64,000 bases of DNA from Plutella xylostella. Taxonomy: Eukaryota > Arthropoda > Insecta > Lepidoptera > Plutellidae. Both the position numbers and the translations under genes were made by a program. Positions 54,501-61,200 of this stretch are shown here, piece after piece. Below the pieces are notes generated by a model, which did not search any database, had not been told where the DNA came from, and saw only the letters and a list, made by a program, of their open reading frames with translations. Within the stretch, counting starts at the first letter, position 1. Every line of letters starts with the position of its first letter. The stretch is taken from the NCBI RefSeq assembly GCF_932276165.1, contig NC_063992.1, positions 10,736,001 through 10,800,000 of the forward strand, given 5' to 3'.

Positions 54501-56002
54501 CTCCAAAAGGACAGCAACGATAATGGGAGACAACTGTTATAATTTCATTATCTACTAAATAAGCAGAAATCCATCAAAAGACCTTACCACCATGCTCCTC
54601 TAACCCCTGCCCGCCATGTACCTCGCAGCGGCAGCGCAGACTACAGCGTGCGGGTGTGGCGGCTGTCGGGCGAGTACCTGGGCACGCTGGGCGGCCTGGT
54701 GCCCTGGTCGCTGGACGAGACTCGTGTGCCGCCCGACGTGAGGAAGGTCGCCAGCTCTACCACGCTCAAGGTATCATAAGAAGTGCACCATACAGTGGCT
54801 GTTTTGTAATGGAAGCGCGTAAATAGCTGCCATTATATAGAGTATAAATATACGAGTATATTCAGTCTGATTGACTTTAGGTAGTATCCTTTCTGACCTG
54901 ATCTGGGACAGCAACAGCCAACCAGCGAAATTTGATTAAGCTATTTTCATACGAGAAGCGACCATAAGTACTTTAAAACCATATGAAATGATTTCACTAT
55001 TGGATCTGGGATGTTATTATTTATTTCATTCCCGCTACTCCTCCGACCGAGGAGTCTGGGGCTGACACCATTAAGCGCTTCCATCCTTCTCTTCTTTACC
55101 AATTAAACATTCTGTAAGGCTGGCCAATAGCACGTAGCTAGAAGGCAGCCCTGAAGTACAAGTAGAGTTGGTGGAAACCTTAGTTTTTTTTAATGATATC
55201 TTCACATTAGCTCGGTACACCTCCTGTCTCCAGGTATGGCAACACGGCGAGGTGTCCCGCTACACTCCCGGTCAAGTGGAAGAAGACAAGCTGCGAGACA
55301 TCACGGAGCTAGAACTCCGGACCAAGACCTACGGCACGGCGCCCGCCGAGCCCGTGCTGGGGGCCCACTACCGCCTGCCGCCGCGTCCGGAGCCGCAGCC
55401 CAGGATAGTGCTGAATGATGAGCTGCCTACTGTTAGTGCTGGTTTAACCCTCACATTGAGGGTCTTCGTAGCATATCGACTCATTATTGAGGGTGTGTGT
55501 ACACACATGTATTCATCATAGACATCTTGCTTGGGGTCCACTTGTGGGTCTGGATCCATGTCCACAGTCTGTTGGAGCTCAGCATATCGGTGACCAAAAC
55601 CACCAATAGGGTTCTTGTATTTATACAACTGGTTTCTGCTTACGTTTTTCCTATTGCTCGAGCGACACTACCATATAAAGCAAGCATTGCGGAACCCTAA
55701 CTCCTCATCCTTCCTTCTAGATCCCGATCTACTGCCACCTACGCATGGCCTCAACCCAGCCGATCAAGCGGCCGCCCACGCCGCCGCTAGTGAAGGAGAC
55801 TCGACTTAAACGCGTCACAATAAAGAAGACACACTTCCAGAGACCATCGCAGGTGGCTCGGACCAGTGAGCCGAGGCCCGAGTTGGGCGACCAGTCGCGC
55901 GACCGGTCGTCCAACGATCGCGGCTCGCAGGCGCTACAGGAGAGCTCGAGGAAGCTACAGTCGACCGCGTCCAGTCGACGCGGCGTCAATTATGATGATT
56001 GA
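30600..56002 (+). CDS. EF-hand and WD40 repeat protein, WDR49/WDR64/WDY type
   Basis: Twenty exons: 30600-30857, 31192-31377, 31837-31948, 47334-47491, 47928-48104, 48446-48622, 49046-49279, 49536-49681, 50082-50188, 50639-50775, 51292-51380, 51704-51898, 52291-52416, 52658-52812, 53327-53409, 53605-53733, 54085-54269, 54629-54770, 55234-55431, 55721-56002. Phases close to 1,091 aa. Residues 40-105 look like an EF-hand pair remnant (LRDIFHSAHMGRLLPTEFRE, AARTGEIDWDELVSHLL). WD40 repeats then fill most of the protein (SYVTASRDGVINWWSLNM, VTSSTERDLRFYDC, VTGGPDCCVRVWSAF, LTGARNGTLKVWNF, SGSADYSVRVWRL); the tail is basic and disordered. Established: relatives include insect 'WD repeat protein on Y chromosome' and vertebrate WDR49/WDR64, often testis-biased; function unknown. 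Intron 3 is 15.4 kb and intron 4 uses a GC donor. Confidence 0.9.
31410..31600 (+). mobile_element. SINE 3' fragment and associated repeat
   Basis: ATCCATTACGGCGAAGGAAA, then ACAGCGTGAGGAAAGCTGTA, match the lepidopteran SINE body also seen at 20513. After it, ATACGGCTCGCGAACTATCA followed by CGTGAGTACA recurs at 28598-28630, so that second repeat is dispersed too. Located in intron 2 of the WDY-like gene. Confidence 0.6.
32350..33740. mobile_element. 1.39-kb TIR element, TAAGGTCAACCGGGGCCA ends
   Basis: Left TAAGGTCAACCGGGGCCA pairs exactly with right TGGCCCCGGTTGACCTTA. A TA duplication is consistent with both ends. Inside, strings such as GGGGTAAATGCC, GGCATTAGCCCCA and GGCTAATGCC recur in both orientations. 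No transposase frame. Interspersed repeat C (32780) lies within it. Located in intron 3 of the WDY-like gene. Confidence 0.75.
32780..32995 (+). repeat. interspersed repeat C, copy 2
   Basis: Same order of blocks as the copy at 26160 (CAATGAAAAAGTTCCAGTGA, CATTTAACAGCG, GGCGTCATTTGGTGTCGATA), about 75-80% alike by eye. Confidence 0.75.
33854..44487 (-). CDS. secreted DUF1091-type protein, nested antisense gene
   Basis: Four exons in minus order: 44487-44431, 43849-43694, 34746-34603, 34018-33854, all phase 0, 173 aa. Exon 1 is a signal peptide (MWTKSRLTILIIIWAGIAY). Exon 2 gives a short extracellular stretch (YYLNIEGENVVVLDETFL). Exon 3 has the DUF1091 pattern: YQYVSNEYRRTFVEFHMPFC, KLLNDPYFGGLFKKYG, LKCPIAT. 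Exon 4 has GIYHFMNMTFPTENFPQVWP, FEKC, TMTINGTLTA and ends KPARRT. Paired cysteines and the CP...G.Y..P...WP order match this insect family, whose members are small secreted proteins of mostly unknown function. Exon 2's donor (GTTGAT) is weak; GTACTT slightly upstream is the alternative. The gene lies wholly in intron 3 of the WDY-like gene; a Bel-Pao provirus sits in its intron 2. Confidence 0.8.
34037..34219. mobile_element. foldback element around a LINE/SINE tail
   Basis: GTAAGTATACTAAGCCGAAA and AAGGGATGACTCAAGAAGTC are inverted at the right end (CTTCTTGAGTCATCCCCTTT then CGTCTTAGTATACC). The centre is TTACGTCCAGCAGTGGACTG followed by CTATAGGCTGATGATGATGA, a common lepidopteran retroposon tail, inserted into the loop. 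It lies just upstream of exon 4 of the DUF1091 gene. Confidence 0.75.
34291..34509. mobile_element. palindromic MITE rich in GCAGCGCTGC
   Basis: TAAGGGCGCCTTCAAATTAG at the left is matched by its inverse at the right, and the inner arms carry repeated GCAGCGCTGCAGC in both arms around a short AT-rich loop. A TA duplication fits. 219 bp, no coding capacity. The arms extend nearly through the whole element. Confidence 0.88.
35052..35255 (+). repeat. 5' LTR of the Bel-Pao provirus
   Basis: 204 bp, TG...CA ends, with a near-palindromic tail (TGTACGGTCCGTACCGTACA). Contains three TTATCA words. No AATAAA in the usual place; an AATAAA lies in TTATCAATAAATCAA. Identical to the 3' copy. Confidence 0.97.
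35497..40974 (+). CDS. Bel-Pao gag-pol polyprotein, intact 1,825 aa
   Basis: ATG 35497 (context ACCATGG) to TAA 40972-40974; the frame is open a little upstream without ATG. Order by residue: gag with the DUF1759 region (about 237-400); cysteine/histidine knuckles from 468 (CAYCNNTDH, then CNNCLYSHF); aspartic protease at about 588 (LIDQGSQTSI, the DQGS variant usual in this group); RT with VADIEKMFRQI (about 911) and YMDDLVSG (about 989); RNase H at about 1164 (FSDSSTKAYAA); integrase HH-CC zinc finger at about 1477-1518 and catalytic Asp, Asp, Glu near 1547, 1611 and 1665; and a C-terminal DUF5641 domain. Gag and pol are fused in one frame, as in Bel-Pao. No stop or shift, so the copy may encode active enzymes. 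Confidence 0.95.
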   Translation: MEMESIIANQDQIIGAIKQLLSNFKKDSAKRKTPEFIKRRLDTLESYWKEFQSNHINLCKYEDRSGKYFTENIYQQTNDLHLSAKSFIMNYQPLPIEGQGKPAAFTLKPSALSRSHSPSGGASASTTYSQGTNSKLDEMLRRQSSNFRAFSRTVAYIDLDIIKEKWEFQDALKTLESRWSIIDQLHLEIDSDLNGGYEEYQNSFSSNENMYNNLKRSINQKMWSMKHNDQITPKVEIPTFEGNYHTWTSFKDLFLETVHKNASLSAAQKMQFLKSKIKGEAQKLIQHLCISSDNYEISWEILNNRYNNNKLIFNSHMSILMNLPSMQFQSANHIKRLHDTINECLFAVQNLGVDIVTWDPMLVFILSQKLDSESNNEYITSLKNPKELPSLSEFIKFLETKFISLESSRRKQDKNQQGTSSSSETKRPYQEKTNFNQYRNDQNSPRKFYNNATQKPYQSGKATGSAIKCAYCNNTDHAIFYCKKFLEMPIELKKKTVRQLNLCNNCLYSHFGMPCFSDKRCKECNGHHNSLLHEAPKAGNNMESGRPATKSDNISRNHSHVSQDDISEKLLLTAIINVQAKDGKSHKLRALIDQGSQTSIISENASQLLQLPRQRCKGIIYGVGSKENTCKGIINIKCSSLSSDYAFNTDAYIMPKLVKQLPNQSFPKPSWEYLNNIKLADPEFYVSRPIDILLGADVYSSIIMGGIIKEDDHRPIAQQTQLGWILCGNVKSLHCNVVLNFTDDIQRFWTVEDIHESSELSIEDQECINFYQETTKRLSDGRYEVRIPIKEGGLQQLGESRPKAIAQFKQLEKRLKRQHQLAEKYKLFLQEYEQLGHMKRAARDCNVSYYLPHHAVERADSTTSQVRVVFNATSVTSTGYSLNDIQKQGPNLQQNLFELILKWRQYKIAFVADIEKMFRQIWLNEEDQKLHKIIWRESDDQPLQDYNLTTVSYGGKSSPFLAMMTLKQLARDEGHKYQSSAKHALENHFYMDDLVSGSHDINTAKQLVSDLLKLLSSGGFHLRKWTSNQPEILEAVDQQQQTSQGDFSFKQAESSKTLGLRWNPVTDEFRFQINLEDFSDKTTKRALLSNISKIFDPLGWLSPLTTKLKLLFQKTWQTGIEWDEEIPECIKSEWMKIQSDLQTINDIQLPRWLCMKKCSTIELHGFSDSSTKAYAAVIYCKIPEESVSSSESTIVLVAAKARIISENKSISLPRLELCAAHLLSKLMSHVVTSLTEAKEIKVFGWSDSTAVLGWIQGEPTRWKPFVANRVQQLTKIMPPEGWRYVESSQNPADCASRGISAEQLKNNQLWWQGPEWLSSFNHQNEKVKPSYTTNEEEKKSKQTLASVKTDERDIIKEIVNNHSNITRPTRVLAWVMRFLSKNKDRPCYLTASELHQARMKIIMNEQRSEFADEMESIQKSNKIDPKSKLYQLNPFMKDGVLHVGGRIKNAHIVENMKHPIIIPHSGHLTNLLIDQGHMMTFHGGARLTLSWLRQQYWIIGGNRAVKQRLSRCVICKKKNPPKQYQIMGDLPEARTNVTRPFYHTGIDYTGFVDIKMNKGRGAKTTKGYIAVFVCMATKAVHLELVSDLSSSAMLASLRRMAARRGVPGHLYSDCGTNFCGASRTLQKEYINLKETLDEEFFAAISEMNLEWHFNAPAWPSAGGLWEAAVKSLKYHLVRVIGNQKLTFEEYSTILCQVEACLNTRPLCAISEDPDDINYLTPAHFLSSGPLLTIIETEKDERTRWRLSQKIFQDIWKRWQTEYLCQLSKRSKWQQPQENININDLVVVRDDNLPAGKWAMGRVLEVHPGQDGYVRVATIENTERHL
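41099..43057 (+). CDS. env-like glycoprotein of the Bel-Pao provirus
   Basis: First ATG in the frame is 41099, giving 652 aa and starting with a signal-peptide-like MVLLFMFVSAQC; the frame itself opens before 40949 and overlaps the gag-pol end in another register, so a spliced mRNA may supply a different start. A furin-type RQRR site lies near residue 112, followed by a hydrophobic GLINGVGSLARSLFGV stretch, then long heptad-rich helices. A membrane anchor lies at about residues 536-555. The cleavage site, fusion-peptide-like segment and layout resemble the insect errantivirus/baculovirus F class, described here only as a family likeness. The cytoplasmic tail is encoded by a very GC-rich block (42740-42860), unlike the rest of the element. 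Confidence 0.85.
   Translation: MVLLFMFVSAQCSYQISAFNNSQRIYFDKISNMRLVKDEWKLIAYYDLKPYWQGTKLLQQYINHMDNICTKVIEHKQCDVVILQLRHDYEEIEFNNQLVLNQQNSARPRQRRGLINGVGSLARSLFGVLDDEFAEQYQRDITLIKSNQNHLASLWKNQTSVIEAEFNLLQRVETAMDKQHKIFNKHINEFEQTISNTQAELKNSRSMNDFALMSISANSLSVNLRNIQDTLMDTITDIHYGRFNMHLLTPKQVRDELNIISGQLQDLSLPIKNIQTDMYEIYHMLKVKASMKPDYLIFEIRIPLVTRDNYEIYKLIPIPFEREGKMMNVEPIASHLAINLHKDLFIEISEIDIQNCLRGDTQTYICLLSRPVNQMTSDIDHYCISNPSTQQCTTTTSACRDTWHELSNVNTYLYFCCGQCTVRLMCESYVTTQQLSNAGIAKISEDCIVKGQSFTIFAHRQISNQITISSDLAKIEIPQINNIINISIPSTELVEDIMNVSDHKKILTNIRNSIKQMKEEGVLSENLSQHDIHHYVAIYLVIGAAAVVSAVYACRGLRARRALAAAAPAAPGPARPGSVAEAVAAGPLQQHQCSVHSGKAELSSVQVDNQSVPCFSENPLSARSVVNKATSPIFRNPFKNSVKINRTRDFTI
43192..43395 (+). 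repeat. 3' LTR of the Bel-Pao provirus
   Basis: 204 bp, identical to the 5' LTR; followed by the target duplication CTAGG. Confidence 0.97.
44015..44270 (+). mobile_element. lepidopteran interspersed repeat, family B copy 3
   Basis: CATCACGACCCCACTGCTGG, GGCACGGGTCTCCTTCCAGT, TTTAGGCCTAGTCCACCATG, GTTGGTGGACCCCAACACAA and AGGCCTCTGACTAGACTTAA. The longest copy in the window of the family also at 15152, 28905 and 49718. It lies in intron 1 of the DUF1091 gene. Confidence 0.8.
45325..45930 (-). mobile_element. LINE fragment, reverse-transcriptase C-terminal part
   Basis: A minus-strand frame reads GLTYNVKKCEYIIFKSAGKS, QCKYLGHWLNDELNDDID, ALAIRGNMLAHRFHRCNTEV, LFKAYCQSFYTGSLWVD and NNIFRMLLGLPRYCSASGMF, ending in a stop at 45321. 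This is the part after the RT catalytic site of a LINE of the Jockey/R1 side. The 5' end is cut at about 45900 by another repeat (45905-46030: CTGCACCTGGCTCTCTCGGG). No catalytic YxDD is left. It lies in intron 3 of the WDY-like gene. Confidence 0.85.
46262..46412 (+). mobile_element. CR1/Jockey LINE 3' fragment
   Basis: Reads FKYAAAKIWNDLPPPLHKFN, SIHTFKKHLRSHLFALQLFI, K and stop, the C-terminus of a CR1-type ORF2 (compare CWNNLPPPIRR near the end of the intact ORF2 in 1222-4119). A 3' UTR remnant seems to follow to about 46760. In intron 3 of the WDY-like gene. Confidence 0.75.
47722..47876 (-). mobile_element. LINE reverse-transcriptase C-terminal fragment
   Basis: Minus strand reads GKRRPGGRRTHWLQNLAEWF, NMSTIELFRVATSRAQVAIM, IADLR and stop, the same region as the fragment at 13290. 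It lies in intron 4 of the WDY-like gene, close to the exon 5 acceptor. Confidence 0.7.
49718..49785 (-). mobile_element. lepidopteran interspersed repeat, family B copy 4 (short)
   Basis: GGCACTAGGCCTAAAACCCT, TCATTGAAAGGAGACCCGTG and CCCGAGCAGTGGGGTG match the complement of the copy at 44015. In intron 8 of the WDY-like gene. Confidence 0.65.
50822..50986. mobile_element. long GC-rich palindromic MITE
   Basis: Left arm TGCGCGCGGAACTAGCTGGC, CGCGCCTTAGGTGTGTGAGC, GGTGGGACGGGGAGGCGG is matched by the right arm in inverse with few mismatches; the loop is about 40 bp. 165 bp, GC-rich in AT-rich DNA. In intron 10 of the WDY-like gene. Confidence 0.88.
53471..53550. repeat. perfect 40-bp tandem duplication
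   Basis: TTACAAAAAGTCTTGGTATC followed by ATAAACCTTATTATCGTTAT occurs twice back to back without mismatch, in intron 15 of the WDY-like gene. Recent duplication. Confidence 0.97.
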
Positions 56003-56280
56003 GTATAAAATAACAGTCAATTAATGAATGGGATGTAGCCACTGACCTACATGCAACCTCTGGAAGTAAATACCGTATTTCTAGATATGGTAGATGGCGT
56101 ATTACCAGGCCTGTGTCACTCCGCGCATTGGCGGCGCGGGCGCCAGCCTGGCGCCTGCCCCATCGATGGGGCAAATCTAGTCGGCTGCCGCAAGCGGAAG
56201 ACGATACACGCGCGCGCTATTTGTTCCTATTTTGTACTAGTTTATAAAATAATGTCGTATTTAGGTATTTATTAAAAATT

Positions 56281-56405
56281 ATGAATAGAAAAATGGACAT
56301 AAAAAGAAAAAAAGCAGCAAAAAAATACTGTGCCGTATTTAATTGCTTAAATACGGATCGTGATCCAAATTTAATTTTTTTTAGATTACCAAAAGATGCT
56401 GACAG
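56281..56405 (+). pseudogene. orphan THAP zinc-finger first exon
   Basis: ATG 56281 (or 56293) opens KRKKAAKKYCAVFNCLNT, DRDPNLIFFRLPKDADR and a donor AG|GTAAAA at 56405. C..V..C-N with FFRLPKD is the start of the THAP zinc finger, a DNA-binding domain of P-element-type transposases and some host factors. The matching second part (a C-x-x-H-F end) is not visible downstream, where a MITE lies 12 bp on. Either a remnant of a P-like transposon, or the first exon of a gene broken by insertions. The donor looks usable. Plus strand, 280 bp after the WDY-like stop codon. Confidence 0.6.
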
Positions 56406-56417
56406 GTAAAACTAATC

Positions 56418-56542
56418 TAAGGGCGTCTTGCATAACAAAGTTAAATAAAATTAAATAGTTTGTCTCTTGCTCTGACAGTATAATGTCAGAGCAAGAGGTC
56501 ATAGATTTAATTTTATTTAACTTTGTTGTGCAAGACGTCCTA
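56418..56542. mobile_element. palindromic MITE (125 bp)
   Basis: TAAGGGCGTCTTGCATAACA and AAGTTAAATAAAATTAAAT pair with the right arm ATTTAATTTTATTTAACTTT, GTTGTGCAAGACGTCCTA; the inner TCTTGCTCTGACA / TGTCAGAGCAAGA is also paired. Almost the entire element is one hairpin. Confidence 0.9.
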
Positions 56543-57472
56543 AGTATTTTATTTATTTCTTCTACGTTCCTTATTTGAAATGAAATTAATCCGAACTACA
56601 AACCCTTTTTTTCTCCACGTTGAACAAAGTCTATTCCAATTTTGTTTTCGTTAAAGTATTAAATTTACAGACACAACTACCTTCAAAATGCATTAATGAA
56701 TCGATTATAAAATGTGCGCTGAGTGGGATTAATGCTTAACGAAACTAACACGTTCTGTATCATAATATAAATTATATCCATAATATAAATTATAACGAAA
56801 AAAAAACATGTTTTCACAAAATTAAATGTTTTAGGTATTCATACATATTTTATGTACTTCAAAATATCTTAACTATGAAATTGTTATTGTTTTTACTGGT
56901 TATTTCCAATAGAAAAAAAGTTTGGAATAGCTTTGTATTCTAAATTCAAATTAATTTTGTTTTAAAACATGACATTCTTTTTACAAAGTCAGTCCGTTGC
57001 TTAGTAAACGTTGTAGTCTGTGGTGCTGAGGCAACCCTAAGGTGGCTTCTTTTTCAATGCGTATAACCACGTATAACTTATTATGCACCGTAGTCCAGTG
57101 AAATAAGGCTCATATTCCCTCAAAAATTAATTGGTAGGTAAGTAAATAAAAACGTGTGCGGCCGGAACGCGATCTAAATTAGATCTTATTGCTTATGGGA
57201 TGGAGTCATATTTCTTTGCAGGCCATTGCGAAGATGGGCTTCTGTACCTGGTACTAGTTATTATTCTGTGGTATTACATAGGTACGTACAGTATCATTTT
57301 GTGAGTATTTAATTTACACCTTTAACTATAATATTCTGTACCCATGAGACATGGGACAAGCCATGTCCAGCAGTTGATTGTGGTACAGACGATGATTATG
57401 TTTTGATATACTTTATGTAGGTTTGTAAAAGGCAAATGTATTACATACTTTTAGATTAATTATATCAATTTT

Positions 57473-57513
57473 AATAAAGAAAACCGTTTTTTGTTAGTAA
57501 TTCTGCATTTATT
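57473..57513. terminator. facing poly(A) signals, WDY-like gene / SART1
   Basis: Plus AATAAA at 57473-57478 faces minus AATAAA at 57508-57513, 29 bp apart. A second minus signal lies at 57608-57613. Use by these genes is inferred: 3' UTRs would be about 1.5 kb and 0.75 kb. Confidence 0.4.
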
Positions 57514-57869
57514 TAGGTATTTTCGCGACATCTACATGTGCATCAAAACAGAAATTAGTTGTTATCCTGACTGTAATCTAAAACACTTGTAGTGTAGACA
57601 ATAATCTTTTATTAAAATGGTAACGCAAAAAAATACATGGGCTATTTCTTAAAAAACTGATAGTAAAATGCCAGCTGCAGTGTTTTAAATGAACTTTGAA
57701 CTGCAAATACGTATTGGTAATTATAATGGAAAGTGTATCAAAATCAAGTGGGGGAAACATAAATTCATACTTTCACGTACTGGATCTGTTAGACATGTCA
57801 CATTACTCTGTACTGCTACCGTAGCATCATCGACACATTAGCAATTAACAATCCATAAGCAGCGTCGCT

Positions 57870-58105
57870 TGCTTTTCAAACATCTGTCATACATGCAAAA
57901 AGGGGAAGTCGAATGGAGGTGACTCACGGAGTCATTCTGAACAAATTTTGTAAAAAAATAGTTCTCCATAGTAAAAGTCGTTACCAATACAGTTTCTATG
58001 GAAAACGATTTTTTTCCGTGAATTTTCAAAACTGTACAACAAAGGTTGTTCATAATGACCCCCTTTTGGTTTAGTATACCCTTTTTTGCAACACCCTGTA
58101 TTCAT
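57870..58105 (-). mobile_element. dispersed repeat beginning ACAGGGTGTTGCAAAA
   Basis: The minus strand from 58105 reads TACAGGGTGTTGCAAAAAAG, GGTATACTAAACC and continues with paired AT-rich blocks (AACAAAGGTTGTTC). The plus strand at 48233-48350 has ACAGGGTGTTGCAAAATTCG and CCTCCTTTTGGCTTA, a divergent member of the same family. Confidence 0.55.
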
Positions 58106-58256
58106 AAAAGTTACGTCAGATTTTACAAACGAGCGACGCAGCTTATGGACTTTCAATTGCTAATGTTCCGTGGTAACCCCACTGTTCTGGTAGATATGTG
58201 CTAGGCTAACGGCTCTGGTCTACGCAAGCGGGTCGGTGGTAGTAGCCCCGCTACGT

Positions 58257-61200
58257 CTAGGCGGGCGGGTCCTTCTTGGCGCCGCTGAGCACGATGTAGG
58301 CGGAGTGCGTCTCCTTCTGCTTCTCCTGCAGCAGCGCCAGCGTGTTCAGCGGCGTGTCCGTGGAACTCATCTTCTTCATCAGCTGCGGGGGAGGAATTGT
58401 GCTGTTAGTTTTGGGTTTGGCTTTATTCCTGGATGTTCAGAAGAATGACAATAGATGGATTGCGCACATTTTGACGGCCCGCCTAAGAGCAGCGGCCCTA
58501 ATGTGTGCTGAAATTGGACAAATATTTTGTATGTTGTATTTTATACGAAATATCGAACCCTATGACTGGGTAGCGGTTGCATTTTCATAATTGGGTGTTA
58601 TACATAATGTTTTATACGTCTTTACAATGACGAAAAGGGATTGCTTCAACACAACCTCTGCGCAGTCTAGCAGCGAATGGACAACATTTCAAAAAACTAA
58701 AGCTGCTATAAATCGAAAACCATTTCGAGATCTAGCTCTCAAGGCCACAAAAAAAATGTTTTTGTATTTTTTGGATGTATCATTTTCGAGAAAATCATAA
58801 AATAGTAAAAAAGTGCTGATGACGTCATGCATCAGGTGCGATGCATTTTGATGATCAAAGCCTATAGATTTAAAAACAAAGTAACTGTCACTTTCATTTT
58901 TGATTGACGTTGACGTTTTATCGAGTCGTTGTTGTTTATTTGGGTCATTTTCATAAATTCTGTTCTGACACTTTCTGACTTTTTTTTTATTTATCATATA
59001 AAATGGTTAGTACTTATTAAGAGATGACCTCTATTTAATATGTCCCAGAGCATGCCACCGCCTACACAGCTGAAAAAATGCTTCTGCTTATTTTTTTACA
59101 TGATAAGTACCTACTTTGTATCATCAGAAATATCAATGTCATTTGAAAATGACCCATTTGTTGGTTGGCATGTAAACAAAGTTTAAATGTCACTTGTCAG
59201 TGTCAATTATGTTTTTTTTCGAGACTAAGGCAATAGACAAAAATAAAACTTGAGCCTTATATGTGATGTCACTTCCGGTTTTAAAATAATTAACTTTAAA
59301 AAAAAAAAAAAAAAAAAAAAAATTAATGTATATACAAAATAAAAAAATACGGGTCCTCTAATTTTTTATAACCTTTCCGAATAGCTAATAAAAATATAGG
59401 GTAAAGAAAATGAAATGTTGTCCATTCGAATGGAATTCTCTCCTCAAACCACCTACACACTACTAAATTTACCTACTTTCATTCCTTTCTCATACATTTC
59501 ATCTTGCCTAAATCCACCGTAGCCGTAGCGTAAATTGGTGACCCCGACGTGATGGAAAGAGTCACCCCGTGTGTTGTATCCTGCAGTATGTATTTATCAC
59601 CTACCCGCTAAAAGACCACCACAACGCTATCAGTACACCAGACTCACCCCCTCCTGCACAGCCTTCTTGATCCGCTTCTCCTGCTTGTTCTTGCCGGGCC
59701 CCTTGCCGTGGAACTTGTGCGACAGGTAGCGGAACGCCTCCTTCGGGCACAGCGGCCGGCCGTCGTCGTCCACGTACTCCAGCTTTATGTTCGGCTTGAA
59801 GGCCTTCTCTCTGAAGTCTTGGAGAGGGCCGGAGTAGCCGCCCCGCTCGCGGCGCCCGTGCTTGTCGTCGTCACTGGGAGGGAATAGGTAAGTTAGTGGT
59901 ATAAATAAAATGCATTGGGGCGATGGGAGAGAGACCATACATGTAAAGTAAGTTTCACAAAACCTTTATAAATTGTATTTTTAACCGACTTCAAAAAAAG
60001 GAGGAGGTTCTCAATTCGTCGGGATATTTTTTTTTTATGTATGTTCTTTTATCAATGTAAAATCTCCTATTACTCGTCATTGCCGCCTCTAAAACCTTAT
60101 AAAAAATAAAATAAATTAATAGTCATTTATTTCAGGCTAGACACCCATTTTACAAACTTTAATAATAAATATGTCTATTACATAGGTAACGTCATCGTTA
60201 TTTTCGATTTATGTATTATTGTTATTATCTCTCTGAAGCCGAAAATTGCATATCTCACGCCTCGCCCCGTGCACTGCAGTGACTCACCCGACACTCTTGT
60301 CCTCGATGGAGTAGTGGGCGGCGTGCAGCGCGGCGCGGGGGGCGGCGCGGGGCGCGGGGGCGGCGGGCGCCCGCTCGAGGTAGCCCTTGCTCAGCGCCAG
60401 CTGCAGCGCGCCGGCCACGCCGCAGCCGAGCGCCGGCTCCGCGTCCAGGGCTACTGATGAACCTGCGGGAGAAAGGATACAATAAAACAATCATAGGAAG
60501 TGCAAAATAAGTACAGTACAAGGCAGAGAAATCTGACCCTTCTTAGAATTTTTGCTATGAGATGAGAGTCAGGTTTCTCTGCACATGACCGTACCTCTTC
60601 GATAAACGCGTCACCAGTCTGTACCGGTTATACGTCCGGCGCATCCTAAGCAGACGACAACTGGCAGCTAACCTGATGAATTAGTCAATCCTTTCACCCG
60701 GTGACTAACCCTAGTCTAAAGGATTCTAGCCCTCCTCATCCAGCCACCGCACTATATTATGAGGGTGCCAAAAACAGGTGGCTGGTAATGATTGAATGCG
60801 GAAAGCTATACATCCAGTGGAATTGCTCTGGACTCACTAATGAACCTAGGCGTCTCGCCTAGGTCGATTTCAATGAAATTTGGCATGAAGTTATCTGACA
60901 CCCTGGATTATCACATAGGCTATTTACCGCGGAATTCCCACGGGAACACTTTTTAAGGCGAAGCAAAGCTCGCCTTAACAGCTAGTATAAACATAAAAGC
61001 AAGCCCATACCGGCGGCGATATCGGGCGGCTGGTCGCTGTGCACGTCCACGCGGCTCCACGCGCCGCCCGCGCCCGCGTCCTCCTCTATGGACTCCTCTA
61101 TCTCCATCTCCTCGCGCTCGAAGTCCTGAGGGGAACAGGGTTGTGGTGTTAGTTTTATGCGACCTTTAGGTCACGTGACTTTTCTTATCATAGGGCTTGT

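Larger units (their letters stand above)
56003..58256. other. tail-to-tail interval, WDY-like gene / SART1
   Basis: 2.25 kb of mostly AT-rich DNA: an orphan THAP exon (56281), a palindromic MITE (56418), facing poly(A) signals (57473/57508) and a dispersed repeat (57870-58105). No complete gene seen. Confidence 0.6.
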
